64,000 nucleotides of DNA from Bradyrhizobium yuanmingense. GTDB lineage: Bacteria; Pseudomonadota; Alphaproteobacteria; Rhizobiales; Xanthobacteraceae. The stretch spans positions 1 through 64,000 of the forward strand of contig NZ_FMAE01000002.1 of the NCBI RefSeq assembly GCF_900094575.1. Direction: 5' to 3'. The stretch's first letter is position 1. Each line of letters starts with the position of its first letter. Below, one piece after another: positions 15,086 through 24,269 of the stretch. Made by a program: the position numbers and the translations under genes. The notes under the pieces were generated by a model. It was not told the origin of the DNA, did no database searches, and saw only the letters and a list, made by a program, of their open reading frames with translations.

Positions 15086-16492
15086 ATGGCGGAAAATTTC
15101 AATTACATCTCTTTCGGCGATTGGAAATGTATCGAAGGAAACATCGATGACATCACCATGGGCCGGGGACGTATGTTCGAATATACGCCATCCGATACCG
15201 AAAAGAGGCTTGAGAGCCTAGACAGTACCGCGATCACCTTCCTGGAAAAGCTGCCAACCTTCCTATGCAGTGAAATCAAAGCAAGTGGAGACACCGTCTC
15301 CATGCTGATCAAGTACGGTCGAATTTCCAACATCAATCTTGGACGCAAGGAGGTCTCCGCTGCCTTCGAGACCATGATCGACTTCGGCGAGGTGGAATTC
15401 GAGGACATTGAGGCCGCGCGAACGGTGTTTGGCGCAGATAGGTTCCAACTCTATCGAACACATTGGGCCGTCCGTGAAGGCGATGCTCGTGACATCCTCA
15501 AACGACTCGCTGAGGCGAAGCCAGATCTTGCTCAATCTATAACGGCAGAGGACGCTTATGCTGACGACGAGGAAGTCCAACCGCCGCCGCGAGACAAAAA
15601 GATTCTCGGCAAGGCTGACAGCGTAGAGCAGTTTCTTAAGCTTCTTTACAGCTCGCCGGCAAAGGTGGGGACCGAGACCTTCTTCCGGGGGCACAGCGAC
15701 GCGCGCTATGAATTGACCCCCTCCCTGCTGCGCAAATGGGATAATGGTGACTGGCAGTTCATGCCCAGCGAAGACCGCCTTTGCAAGGAGCTGCTGATCG
15801 CCCATCACGACGAGTTCCACGGCGATGACTATTGCTTCGACCGTCTCGTGCGGATGCAACACTACGGTTTGCCGACACGGCTGCTTGACATCTCCGGCAA
15901 TCCGCTGGTGGCGCTGTTCTTCGCCTGCTCGTGCAGGCCGGATCAACTCGGAATCGACGGCGAGGTCATCGTCTTTCGGGTCGCGTCGGACGATATTAAG
16001 TACTATGATTCAGACACCGTCAGTTGCCTATCCAACCTTTCTAATCTGACCTACGCGCAGAAGAACGACATAGACCTCAGCCTTGATCCAGACGCCTTCA
16101 ACGCAACGGATGTCGCCGGCAAGTTGCTCCACCACATCAAGTCCGAGAAGGGCTTTTTCGAGGGGCGGATAGTTCCCGACGACCTGGGATCTATCATCTG
16201 CGTCAAGGCGAAGCGCACGAATACCCGCATCAAATCGCAGTCGGGAGCCTTCCTGCTGTTCGGCCACGAAGCAGCGCTGCCCGATGCTGGACAGAATGGA
16301 ATTGAGATCAGCCGGGTGACGATCAAGAACAAGGCGTACATTCTCAACCAACTCGACCGCATAAACATCAACGCCACGACCGTCTATCCCAGCATCGACC
16401 AGACCGCAGTTCATTTGCGAGATCAGCACCAGTCGCCGAAGCCTGCCAGAGCGGCCTCAACCGCTGCGCCCGGTGTTCTTCCAGAGGTTTGA
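15086..16492 (+). CDS. FRG-domain protein (468 aa) with a unique N-terminal domain
   Basis: Residues about 178-300 are an FRG domain: TFFRGHSDARYELTPSLLRK with the Phe-Arg-Gly at 200-202, and the second signature at residues 257-280 (MQHYGLPTRLLDISGNPL...). The N-terminal 170 residues are acidic and I recognise no domain; the C-terminal third contains SIICVKAKRTNTRI. FRG domains are found in poorly characterised, often mobile or defence-associated proteins; the biochemical activity is not established. The gene is AT-rich relative to its neighbours and ends 35 bp from a tRNA-Ser 3' end, the usual side for integrated DNA. A role in phage defence is only an inference. The start ATG has a weak ribosome-binding site. 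Confidence 0.8.
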   Translation: MAENFNYISFGDWKCIEGNIDDITMGRGRMFEYTPSDTEKRLESLDSTAITFLEKLPTFLCSEIKASGDTVSMLIKYGRISNINLGRKEVSAAFETMIDFGEVEFEDIEAARTVFGADRFQLYRTHWAVREGDARDILKRLAEAKPDLAQSITAEDAYADDEEVQPPPRDKKILGKADSVEQFLKLLYSSPAKVGTETFFRGHSDARYELTPSLLRKWDNGDWQFMPSEDRLCKELLIAHHDEFHGDDYCFDRLVRMQHYGLPTRLLDISGNPLVALFFACSCRPDQLGIDGEVIVFRVASDDIKYYDSDTVSCLSNLSNLTYAQKNDIDLSLDPDAFNATDVAGKLLHHIKSEKGFFEGRIVPDDLGSIICVKAKRTNTRIKSQSGAFLLFGHEAALPDAGQNGIEISRVTIKNKAYILNQLDRININATTVYPSIDQTAVHLRDQHQSPKPARAASTAAPGVLPEV

Positions 16493-16526
16493 CGGTAGGT
16501 TTCGGCCGATTTCAGACATTGATGGC

Positions 16527-16612
16527 TGGCGGAGAGGGAGGGATTCGAACCCCCGATAGGCTTGCACCTATGCCGCATTTCGAGTGCGGTGCAGTCACTC
16601 TGCCACCTCTCC
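16527..16612 (-). tRNA. tRNA-Ser(CGA), D-arm-shortened copy (possible pseudo-tRNA)
   Basis: The 86-nt copy keeps the acceptor stem (GGAGAGG/CCTCTCC), anticodon loop CTCGAAA, long variable arm, T arm GGGTTCGAATCCC and encoded CCA. Compared with the intact gene at 25327-25416 it lacks 4 bases in the D arm: the loop is GAGTGAC instead of GAGTGGTTGAA. The invariant G18-G19 pair, which docks on the T loop, is therefore gone. It is probably non-functional, or works poorly. It sits at the end of the FRG patch with its 3' end facing that patch. Confidence 0.8.
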
Positions 16613-16704
16613 TGAAGACGCCATGGAGGGACTGCACATCTCGCATAGGGAAGCGTAAGATGAGCGAGCGCGGCCACAGCCGATTGTCCCCGCGCCATTC
16701 CCCC

Positions 16705-17319
16705 CTAATACAGCGGCTCCTCATACACCGCCTCACCCTCAAGCAGCAGCCGCTTGATCGCCGCGCGGCCCGAGGGCAGCACGGCGGCGACGATGCGCAG
16801 CTTCTGCTGATTGCGGGCCTCTTCGAGCGTCCTGCCCTCGCCTTCGGGGACGAAATAGCTTTCGAGGCCGTATTTGATCGGCAGCTTGTCGCAGAACCTT
16901 CGCCGGTCGTCGCCGCAGGACCCGCCGTAATTGCCGACGCGGCCGCGGATCAGCACTTCGGGCGCGGTGACCTTGACCGGCTCGGCATGCACCGAGACCG
17001 CCTGATAGACGCCGTCGGCCTTGGGTGCGAGCTTGACGAACACGTCAGGATGCCGCGCAGCGGCGGGCTTGCCGGCGAGCGCGCCGGCCGGCACTTGCGA
17101 GATGTCGTAGCGGAGCACGACATAGTCGCCGCGCAGGAGATCGCGGGGATCGACCGGCTGGGTCTGCAGGGTCACCTCGACGCCGTTACGCAGGATCTGC
17201 ATGCGATCGGCGACCATCAGGACCAGCAGCGCGCACTGGATCAGGATGGCGGCACAAAACAGCACGGCTTTCGGGATGCGCCGCCAGAATGCGGTGAGGG
17301 GTGCGATCATCCCGTTCAT
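16705..17319 (-). CDS. GDYXXLXY-domain membrane-anchored protein
   Basis: The 204-residue protein starts MNGMIAPLTAFWRRIPKA at 17319 and has one N-terminal membrane helix (AVLFCAAILIQCALLVLMVA), after which the rest is probably periplasmic. The signature GDYVVLRYDIS near residue 70 defines the GDYXXLXY family. Two Cys (GGSCGDDRRRFCDKL) may form a disulphide. Its ATG overlaps the stop of the DUF2157 gene (ATGA at 17316-17319), so the two are translationally coupled; this pairing is common for the family. Function unknown. Confidence 0.85.
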   Translation of the reverse strand: MNGMIAPLTAFWRRIPKAVLFCAAILIQCALLVLMVADRMQILRNGVEVTLQTQPVDPRDLLRGDYVVLRYDISQVPAGALAGKPAAARHPDVFVKLAPKADGVYQAVSVHAEPVKVTAPEVLIRGRVGNYGGSCGDDRRRFCDKLPIKYGLESYFVPEGEGRTLEEARNQQKLRIVAAVLPSGRAAIKRLLLEGEAVYEEPLY

Positions 17320-18587
17320 CGCCCGGCCCTCGGCAGCATGCGATTGAGCGCGGTGGCAAAGGCGACGGCCGCAACGCCCGCCGCCGCCAAGAAGGCCGCG
17401 CGGCGCAGCAGCGAGCCCTTCACGGCCCAGGTGATGCCGGCGATGACCCCGGCGATCCCGAGCCAGCCGGCGACGATGCGCGGACGCACGTCGTCGAGCA
17501 TGCCGGAGACGACGAGACACAGCATGGCCGAGAGCAGCGCGGCATAGGCGAGCCAGGATTCGCCGGCCATGGATGCCGGCCAGATCGGCGCGGCGAGCAG
17601 GACCAGGGCGATCGCCGCTGCTGCAAGCAGCTCTCCCGCGCGCCTGGTGATGGCAGCCGAGGCCAGCGCGAGGATCACGCCGGCATTTCCGCACGCGATC
17701 GCCCAAAGCGGCTGGCCCGCAAGAGACCCTTCGCGAAAGCGGACGAGATCGTCGACCGTCGTCACCTCCAGGAACGCGGCAATGGCCAATGAAAACGCGC
17801 CGTAAATCGACAGCACGCTGCCTAGCCGGAGCGCTCGCGGCGACGGCGCGGCGGCGATCGCAAGCCCGGCGCCGAACAGCAGCGCCGCACCGCTCGCGAG
17901 CACGAAGGACGGCTGGGTGCCCTCGAATTCGAAGCGGAGCGAGGTCGCGATCCACCACGGCAGCAGCGCCAGCGCGACGAGATGGGCGGCGACGCGGGAA
18001 TTCCAGGCGAAGGCGAGCGCGGCGGCGATGAGCCAGACCGAGACGTAAGGAAGATGCAGCACGTCGGACGCGTCGGTGATCCGCATGCAGGTCCAGATCG
18101 AGGCGGCTACGAGGCCGACCGCGAGCGCGCCGCGCGAGCCGGTCAGCAGAGCCGCGGCAAAGGCGCCAATCGACCACAGCAGCATGCCGCCGGCAAAGTC
18201 GTCGCCGAGGTGGTACATCTGGCCGACCAGCGCGATGCCGGCGCCGAAGATGATCGCACCGATGCTGGCGCAGAGATCGGCGAGAATTGTGCGCTCTCGC
18301 GCGGCGAACCAGGCGCCGAGGCCGCCGGCAACAGTCATGCCGGCGAGCAGGATCGCGAACCGCGCCAGCCGCGCGATCTCGGTCCAGTGCGCCGCGACGA
18401 AGGCGAGGAACGCGGCCGCGATCAGGAGGCCGCCGACGATGGCGACGACCATTGCGATGTTGATGCCGGCCGGAAGCGGCGGCAGCGCGCTGCGGATCGC
18501 GACGGCCGCCGCCGGCGCAATCACGCCGTCGGCCTCCCATCGCGCAAGATCGGCTTCGAGGCGCCGCCGGTAGGTTTGGTCGAACAT
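17316..18587 (-). CDS. DUF2157 polytopic membrane protein
   Basis: The 423-residue protein begins with a short cytosolic helix (MFDQTYRRRLEADLARWEADGVI, in DUF2157 style) followed by about 12 hydrophobic segments. The N-terminal AHWTEIARLARF and GQMYHLGDDF motifs match the family. No enzymatic residues are evident. It forms a two-gene unit with the overlapping GDYXXLXY gene downstream. Their joint role is not known. Confidence 0.82.
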   Translation of the reverse strand: MFDQTYRRRLEADLARWEADGVIAPAAAVAIRSALPPLPAGINIAMVVAIVGGLLIAAAFLAFVAAHWTEIARLARFAILLAGMTVAGGLGAWFAARERTILADLCASIGAIIFGAGIALVGQMYHLGDDFAGGMLLWSIGAFAAALLTGSRGALAVGLVAASIWTCMRITDASDVLHLPYVSVWLIAAALAFAWNSRVAAHLVALALLPWWIATSLRFEFEGTQPSFVLASGAALLFGAGLAIAAAPSPRALRLGSVLSIYGAFSLAIAAFLEVTTVDDLVRFREGSLAGQPLWAIACGNAGVILALASAAITRRAGELLAAAAIALVLLAAPIWPASMAGESWLAYAALLSAMLCLVVSGMLDDVRPRIVAGWLGIAGVIAGITWAVKGSLLRRAAFLAAAGVAAVAFATALNRMLPRAGR

Positions 18588-18921
18588 CGTCCTGGGATCA
18601 CTTAGGCCCCGCCGGATGGCGGGGCAATGCTAGGTCGGATCGTACAGGCGATGGGTTCAAGCTCCTGCTCGCAGGAGGGTGAATCGCATTCGAGAGTTTT
18701 CCCTGCGGCCATCCTTCGAGACGCCCGCTTGCAGCGGGCTCCTCAGGATGAGGATGGAGTCCGCGGCAGCAATTTCGACGGGCATTAGCCTCATCCTGAT
18801 GAGGCTAAGCGGCATCGGAGCCCGCTAAACTCGCGCCACACACTCGGTCCTCATCCTGAGGGCCCGCCAAGGGCGGGCGTCTCGAAGGATGGCCACAAGC
18901 GACATCACTCTCATGTGCGGC
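18588..18921. other. 334-bp intergenic region filled by repeats
   Basis: It consists largely of the inverted-repeat element at 18709-18892. I see no gene. Confidence 0.6.
18709..18892. repeat. Dispersed inverted-repeat element
   Basis: The outer arms CCATCCTTCGAGACGCCCGC (18709-18728) and its complement (18873-18892) match, and inner segments containing CCTCATCCTGA are also repeated. It is the kind of mobile palindromic element common between Bradyrhizobium genes. Confidence 0.75.
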
Positions 18922-19437
18922 CTATTGCGCAGGCAAAGGAATGCGCCGCAGGACGTCGTCATAGGGTGCGAGGTCGAGATAGGCTGTGACCTCCGCCGCC
19001 TTGCCGTCCTGCATGAGCAGGATCCACGCGTAAGAGTTCGCGTAAGGCTTGCCGTCACGCGCGACGCCGCTGCCTTCCCAATGCGCGATGACGTGGTCGC
19101 CGTCAGCGAAGATCCTCACAGCAGTCGGACGGACCGGGGTCGACAACCGGCCGGCGAACGGGCGGACCGCGCGATCAACGAACACATCGCGGCCCCGGAA
19201 TTCGCCGGCGCTGGGGCCGGACCCCTTGATGCGCCAGACCACGTTGTCGTGCAGCAGGTCATTGAAGAAGGTTGTTCCTCCGGCCGCCCAGCGATCGAAC
19301 GCATCGGTGACGATCCGCTTGTTGTCGTCCTGCACGGAATTGGCCTGTCCGCACGGTGCGGCCGTCGTCAGGGTGGAAGCGGTGACGATGAATGCGTAGA
19401 CGCACGACGCAAGTGCGCGGTTGAGCAGGGTTGCCAT
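18922..19437 (-). CDS. Exported SnoaL/NTF2-like protein (ketosteroid-isomerase-type fold)
   Basis: The 171-residue protein has a signal peptide (MATLLNRALASCVYAFIVTA..., cleavage after TTAA). The mature domain follows the SnoaL/NTF2-like pattern: NKRIVTDAFDRWAAGGTTFF, LLHDNVVWRIKGSGPSAGEF, DHVIAHWEGSG and a C-terminal AEVTAYLDLAPYDDVL strand-helix. Members are small hydrolases, isomerases or binding proteins; no catalytic set can be assigned. Periplasmic location is inferred. It lies upstream-adjacent to the aldo/keto reductase with 77 bp between, same strand reading order reductase then SnoaL. Confidence 0.78.
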   Translation of the reverse strand: MATLLNRALASCVYAFIVTASTLTTAAPCGQANSVQDDNKRIVTDAFDRWAAGGTTFFNDLLHDNVVWRIKGSGPSAGEFRGRDVFVDRAVRPFAGRLSTPVRPTAVRIFADGDHVIAHWEGSGVARDGKPYANSYAWILLMQDGKAAEVTAYLDLAPYDDVLRRIPLPAQ

Positions 19438-19514
19438 TGGTGTCTCCCTTTCTGGTGCAAGATGTCGTCTGCCCCGAAGTGATGCACGCGCGGTCGGTCG
19501 CGTTGTTGCTCGAC

Positions 19515-20576
19515 CTACCCGCGCCGCGCGACGGCGGCGCCGCCGAAGATGAGCTGCTCCACCATCGGGCGGCGCAGGAAGCGGCCTGGAAAGATGGGAT
19601 CGGGCGCGGTAGCCTGGTCGAGGCGCGCCATCTGTTCAGGCGACAGCGAGATCCCGACCGCGCCAAAATTGTCTTCCGCCTGCTCCAGCGTGCGGGCCCC
19701 GATCACCGGCGCGGTGACCGCGGGATTGGACAGCGTCCAGGCAATCGCCACCTGCGAGGACGTCGCGCCGAGCTCCCAGGCGATGGCTCGCACCGTCTCG
19801 GCCGCATCCAGCGACCGCTCGTTAAGAAGGCCTGATGACGCGATGATCGAGGCGCGTGTCGTTCCGACGGCGCGGTCCTGGGAATCCCTGAGATCGGCGC
19901 GGGTGTACTTGCCGGTGAGCACGCCGCCGCCGAGAGGCGACCAGGGCAGCACGCCCAAGCCGAGGCTCGCCGCCAGCGGAATGAGCTCGTGTTCGACGGT
20001 GCGCTCGACCAGATTATATTCGATCTGCAGGGCGACGAAGGGCGACCAGCCGCGCAGATCTGCGATCGTCTGCAGCTGTGCAATGCGCCAGGCCGGCGTG
20101 TTGCAAATGCCGATGTACAGAACCTTTCCGCTGCGCACGAGATCGTCCAGGCCGCGCATCACCTCGTCGGGCTGCGTCGTCGCATCCCAGGCGTGGAGGT
20201 AAAGCAGGTCGATGCGGTCGGTCTCGAGCTGCCGCAGGCTCTGCTCCACGGAACGAACCATGTTGAGCCGGTGGTTGCCGCCGGAATTGGGATTGCCGGG
20301 ATCGCGCGCCATGGTGAACTTGGTTGCGAGCACGATACGGTCGCGCTTGCCGCGGGCGAACTGGCCGACCAGGCGCTCGGACGCGCCATTGGTGTAGTTC
20401 ACCGACGTGTCGATGAAATTGCCGCCGCGGTCGACATAGAGGTCGAAGATCCGCCGGGCCTCGCCGGGATCGGCGCCCCAACCCCACTCGGTTCCGAAGG
20501 TCATCGTGCCCAGGGCAAGGGGAGATACGCGCAGGCCGGAGCGGCCGAGCAGGCGGTATTGATCGAGTGACGTCAT
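19515..20576 (-). CDS. Aldo/keto reductase
   Basis: The 353-residue TIM-barrel oxidoreductase starts at 20576 (MTSLDQYRLLGRSGLRVSPL) with AGGAGG just before. The catalytic tetrad is visible: Asp in FIDTSVNYTNG, Tyr in the same segment, Lys in LATKFTMA, His in YLHAWDA. NADPH-binding elements include GICNTPAW and VIGARTLEQAEDNFGAVG. It reduces aldehydes or ketones in the cytosol; the substrate is unknown. A divergent LysR gene starts 92 bp away and probably controls it. Confidence 0.9.
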   Translation of the reverse strand: MTSLDQYRLLGRSGLRVSPLALGTMTFGTEWGWGADPGEARRIFDLYVDRGGNFIDTSVNYTNGASERLVGQFARGKRDRIVLATKFTMARDPGNPNSGGNHRLNMVRSVEQSLRQLETDRIDLLYLHAWDATTQPDEVMRGLDDLVRSGKVLYIGICNTPAWRIAQLQTIADLRGWSPFVALQIEYNLVERTVEHELIPLAASLGLGVLPWSPLGGGVLTGKYTRADLRDSQDRAVGTTRASIIASSGLLNERSLDAAETVRAIAWELGATSSQVAIAWTLSNPAVTAPVIGARTLEQAEDNFGAVGISLSPEQMARLDQATAPDPIFPGRFLRRPMVEQLIFGGAAVARRG

Positions 20577-20668
20577 CAGAGCCTCCTTCGTGTGGCTCCG
20601 AGATAGTCCCCGGCGAGAGGTGGGAGAAGTTGGCCAATGATGACTGGGGTGGTAAGTATAGCTAACCA

Positions 20669-21571
20669 ATGACAGCCGACCTGAACCTCGTTGCCGTTTT
20701 CATCGCGGTTGCGGAAGCCAAGAGCTTCCGTGGCGCCGCCGAGCGGCTCGGGGTGACCCGATCCGCCGTGAGCCAGGCCATCCGGCGCATGGAAGACCAG
20801 CTGGGCGTGGCGCTGGTGCAGCGAACAACGCGCAGCGTCAGTCTCACCGAAGCCGGCCTGCGCTTGCACGCGCGTGTGGCACCGGCAGTTGCCGAGGTCG
20901 AACAGGCGATCAACGGCGCCCGCGACCGTGACGCGCAGCCGACGGGGCAGCTGCGTCTTGCCGTCTCGTCGATCGCCGAGCGATTCATTCGCGGCCCGTT
21001 GCTGGCCGAATTCACCCACGCCAATCCCGGCGTGCAGGTCGACGTCACCGTGACCGACGAGGAATTCGACATCGTGGCCGAGGGCTTTGATGCCGGCGTC
21101 CGGCTCGGCGAAGTGATCGAGCAGGACATGATCGCCGTGCCCGTTTCGGGCGACCAACGCCAGCTGGTCGTGGCAGCTCCAGCCTATCTGCAGCGGTTCG
21201 GCGCGCCCTCGCACCCGCGCGAGCTGTCGCAGCATTGCTGCATCGGCTGGCGGCCGGCGCCGCACGTCGCGCCCTACCGCTGGGAATTTGCGGAAGGAGG
21301 GCGCGAGTTCGACGTCGCGGTGGAGCCGAGGATCACGACCAACGACATGTGGGTCATGGTGCGGACCGCCTGCGCGGGCGGCGGCCTGACCTTCGGCATG
21401 GAGGAGACGTTCAGGCCGTATATCGAGCGAGGAGAGCTGGTACCCGTGCTGGAGGAATTCTGCCCGTTCTTCCCCGGCTTCTTCCTCTACTTTCCGGATC
21501 GGCGGAATCTTCCGCCGAAGCTGCGCGCGCTGGTCGATCACGTGCGTTATCGGGGAAGCGGAAAGCGCTGA
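20669..21571 (+). CDS. LysR-family regulator, divergent from the aldo/keto reductase
   Basis: The 300-residue protein has an N-terminal winged HTH (MTADLNLVAVFIAVAEAKSF, TRSAVSQAIRRMEDQLGVAL) and a C-terminal effector-binding domain from about residue 90. Normal length for the family. The 92-bp divergent promoter region suggests control of the reductase and possibly itself. It is convergent with the TctC-type gene, whose stop lies 2 bp beyond. Confidence 0.9.
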   Translation: MTADLNLVAVFIAVAEAKSFRGAAERLGVTRSAVSQAIRRMEDQLGVALVQRTTRSVSLTEAGLRLHARVAPAVAEVEQAINGARDRDAQPTGQLRLAVSSIAERFIRGPLLAEFTHANPGVQVDVTVTDEEFDIVAEGFDAGVRLGEVIEQDMIAVPVSGDQRQLVVAAPAYLQRFGAPSHPRELSQHCCIGWRPAPHVAPYRWEFAEGGREFDVAVEPRITTNDMWVMVRTACAGGGLTFGMEETFRPYIERGELVPVLEEFCPFFPGFFLYFPDRRNLPPKLRALVDHVRYRGSGKR

Positions 21572-21572
21572 A

Positions 21573-22550
21573 CTAATTAGCCTTGATGCCGGCCTCGCTG
21601 ATCAGCTTGCCCCATTTCGCGCTCTCGCTCTCAATGAAGCGGCTGAACTGCTCGGGCGAGGTCGGCGCAGGCTCGGCGCCGAGGGTGCGGATCTTCTCGG
21701 CCACGGCAGGATCCTTCAGCGCCTTGGTGAAGGCCTCGTTCAGCCGGCCGATGACATCCGCAGGCGTGCCGGCGGGAGCAACGAGCCCGAACCAGCCGAC
21801 GGATTCGAAGCCCGCAATGCCGCTCTCGGCCAGCGTCGGCACATCGGGCAGGGATGGAAGGCGGCGCGCGGAGGACACGCCGATGGCGTTGAGCTTGCCG
21901 TCGAGGATCAATTGTCGCGATGCCGGAATATCCAGCACCGCGAACGGGACATGCCCGGCGAGAACATCGACCGCCGCCGGCCCCGTCCCGCGATAAGGGA
22001 CCAGCTCCATTGCGATGCCGCTTCTCTGCGTGAATAGCGCGGCGGTCAAATGCATCGCCGTCGAGTTGCCGCCATGCCCGATCGACAGCGCACCGGGCCT
22101 TGCCTTGGCGAGCGCGATGGTCTCCGCTGTGTTGCGCGCCGGGACATTCGCGGATGCGACCAGCACGAAGGGAATTTCCGCGAGCAGGGTGATGGGCGCG
22201 AGATCCTTCAGCGCGAACGGCATCGCGGCATTGAGGTGCGGATTCACCGTCAGCGCACCTGCCGGCGCCACGCCGAGCGTGTAGCCGTCGGGCTTTGCCT
22301 GCGCGACCGCGGCCATGCCGATGTTGCCGCCGGCGCCGGCGCGGTTCTCGATGACGAGGCCCTGCTTGAGCTCGGCGGTGACGACAGGCTCGAGCGCGCG
22401 GATCACCGTGTCGGCGCTGCCGCCGGGCGGGAAGGTCACGATGATCTTGATCAATTGCTCGGGATAGGCGGCTTGGGCCGCCAGCGGCAACATCGCGAAA
22501 GAAGCGGCCGTCAGCGCGGCCAGGATGCGGCGCCTTGCAACGTGAAACAC
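21573..22550 (-). CDS. Tripartite tricarboxylate transporter receptor (TctC/Bug family)
   Basis: The 325-residue periplasmic binding protein has a signal peptide (VARRRILAALTAASFAMLPL, cleaved after AQAA) and Bug-family motifs: IIVTFPPGGSADTVIR, ENRAGAGGNIG, GGNSTAMHL, VPYRGTGPAAVD. Bug proteins bind carboxylates and many lack a cognate membrane partner, as here. I take the start as GTG at 22550: the ATG at 22565 begins ATGGAGGAGGAG, which itself is the ribosome-binding site 2-5 bases before the GTG. The next gene upstream is a flavoprotein monooxygenase, suggesting uptake of an aromatic acid, which is inference. Confidence 0.88.
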   Translation of the reverse strand: MFHVARRRILAALTAASFAMLPLAAQAAYPEQLIKIIVTFPPGGSADTVIRALEPVVTAELKQGLVIENRAGAGGNIGMAAVAQAKPDGYTLGVAPAGALTVNPHLNAAMPFALKDLAPITLLAEIPFVLVASANVPARNTAETIALAKARPGALSIGHGGNSTAMHLTAALFTQRSGIAMELVPYRGTGPAAVDVLAGHVPFAVLDIPASRQLILDGKLNAIGVSSARRLPSLPDVPTLAESGIAGFESVGWFGLVAPAGTPADVIGRLNEAFTKALKDPAVAEKIRTLGAEPAPTSPEQFSRFIESESAKWGKLISEAGIKAN

Positions 22551-22628
22551 GTTCTCCTCCTCCATGCGTTCCTTTTCTTGAAATCAACCTGGCGAGCTGC
22601 GCCGCCAGGCCGTCGGCTCGTTGTCGTC

Positions 22629-24269
22629 TTACGCCGCAGCGCCGGTGATACGGGCCAGAAGGCCCTGCGCGTTCTCCGGCGCGGACTGGCCGCGCCAGGC
22701 GATGTGCTGGTCGGGCCGCGCCAGCACGAGCTTCTCGGCATAGGCGCCGTTCGCCTCCTCCGGCGCGACGTCGAGCAGCGCGAGCGGCACGCCGCGCGCC
22801 TTTGCAGCGTCTTGCAGCCGCGTCACATCGATCGCCGGATCGAACCGCAGCAAGGTGTAGCCGGGGCCGAAGGCATCATAGAGCGAGCGTCCGTCGCGCA
22901 GGAACAAATGCGGCGCGCGGGCGCCCGGCACGGTGGAGGGCGTGAAGCTGCCCATTGCGTAAGGCGGCGGCGCCTCGCCGTCATAGGCGATGATCGGCGA
23001 GGCATCGTAATAATAGCCGAAGTTGAGGCCGGCGCAGCAATATTGCTGCACGTTGAGATCGTAGGCCGCTTTCGCCAACGCCGCGCGCGCCGCATGGCCG
23101 CGCGGCGTGTCGTCCTCGATCTCCGCAGGTACGCCGCCGCGCTGGGCCATCATCTTCATCGCATGGTCCATCGCAAAGCGCGATACCTGCTCGGTGATGG
23201 GCTGGCGCTCCGCCTCATAGGCATCGAGGATCGCTATAGGCGCCCAGCCGTTCAGATGCGCCGCCAATTGCCAGCAGAGATCGACGGCGTCCGCAATGCC
23301 GGCATTCATGCCGTAGCCGGCATAGGGCATCCACAGATGCGCGGCGTCGCCGCAGATGAAGACCCTGCGGTCGCGGAAGCGGTCGGCCACCAGGCGCCGT
23401 CCGACCCAATCCTCCTTGCTGAGCACGCGGTATTCGAAGCGCTCGTCGACGCCGAGGATGGCACGGATGGCCCAGTCGCGATCGACCGAGTCGAACTCGG
23501 GCTCATCGGGCTTCAGATGATTGTGGATCAGCCAGCGGTCGTGGCCGTCGATCGCGACAACGGTGCCGGAGCGGCGCGGATTGAGCGAGAGCACCATCCA
23601 GGCCGGCTTGTGTGCCCCCATCAGCTCTTTCAGCTGCGGCGCTTCGATGAAGGTCGACTGCACGCGCTGGATCACCGGCGTGCCGGACAGGCTGGCACCG
23701 ATTGATTTCCGAACCAGGGATCGGCTGCCGTCGCAGCCGATCACGAAGCTGGCTTCGATCCGGAGCGAATGTCCGCTGTCGAGATCGCGCGCCAGCGCGA
23801 CGACATGGTCGTCGTGCTGCGCGATGTCGGTGATTTCCGTGCGCGCCAGGATCTTGATGCGTGATTGCGCAGCGGCATGGCTGAACAGGATCGGCTCGAG
23901 ATAGACCTGGTTGATCCGGTGCGGCGGCTCGGGCGTCGGCCACCAGGTGTCGGGGCCACCGGTCGCGCTATAGCGGCGCGCACGGGAGGGAATGTCGATG
24001 CGGCAAAGCTCGATCCCGATCGCCGTGGTCCTATAGGAGCAATCGTTGGGAAAGTCCGCAGGGAGCCCCGCATCGCGCAAGCGGGCGGCTATTCCGAGCC
24101 GTCGAAAAATCTCCATCGAGCGCGCCGACACGTGATTGCACTTGACGCTGGGCGGATCGCCGGCGTGGCGGATCTCCGCGACGACGACGTCGATGCCGCG
24201 CGAAGCGAGATCCATCGCCGCGGTCAATCCGACGGGCCCGGCCCCCACCACCAGCACTTGTGCTCTCAT
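22629..24269 (-). CDS. FAD-dependent aromatic monooxygenase (class A flavoprotein hydroxylase)
   Basis: The 546-residue protein starts MRAQVLVVGAGPVGLTAAMD (ADP-binding GxGxxG) at 24269; the in-frame extension to 24314 lacks support. The DG motif reads FVIGCDGSRSLVRKSIGASL and the GD motif RRVFICGDAAHLWMPYAGYG, MNAGIADAVDLCWQLA. The C-terminal 150 residues resemble the thioredoxin-like tail of phenol/MhpA-type hydroxylases. It should hydroxylate an aromatic acid or phenol using NAD(P)H and O2. Its LysR regulator is divergent (24381) and a TctC-type receptor is downstream on the same strand. Confidence 0.88.
   Translation of the reverse strand: MRAQVLVVGAGPVGLTAAMDLASRGIDVVVAEIRHAGDPPSVKCNHVSARSMEIFRRLGIAARLRDAGLPADFPNDCSYRTTAIGIELCRIDIPSRARRYSATGGPDTWWPTPEPPHRINQVYLEPILFSHAAAQSRIKILARTEITDIAQHDDHVVALARDLDSGHSLRIEASFVIGCDGSRSLVRKSIGASLSGTPVIQRVQSTFIEAPQLKELMGAHKPAWMVLSLNPRRSGTVVAIDGHDRWLIHNHLKPDEPEFDSVDRDWAIRAILGVDERFEYRVLSKEDWVGRRLVADRFRDRRVFICGDAAHLWMPYAGYGMNAGIADAVDLCWQLAAHLNGWAPIAILDAYEAERQPITEQVSRFAMDHAMKMMAQRGGVPAEIEDDTPRGHAARAALAKAAYDLNVQQYCCAGLNFGYYYDASPIIAYDGEAPPPYAMGSFTPSTVPGARAPHLFLRDGRSLYDAFGPGYTLLRFDPAIDVTRLQDAAKARGVPLALLDVAPEEANGAYAEKLVLARPDQHIAWRGQSAPENAQGLLARITGAAA

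Noticed and set aside
22050-23705. Open frame of 551 codons opposite the TctC and monooxygenase genes
   Set aside because: Antisense shadow with Arg/His/Gly-rich product. Similar shadows oppose the atp, lpdA and odh genes.
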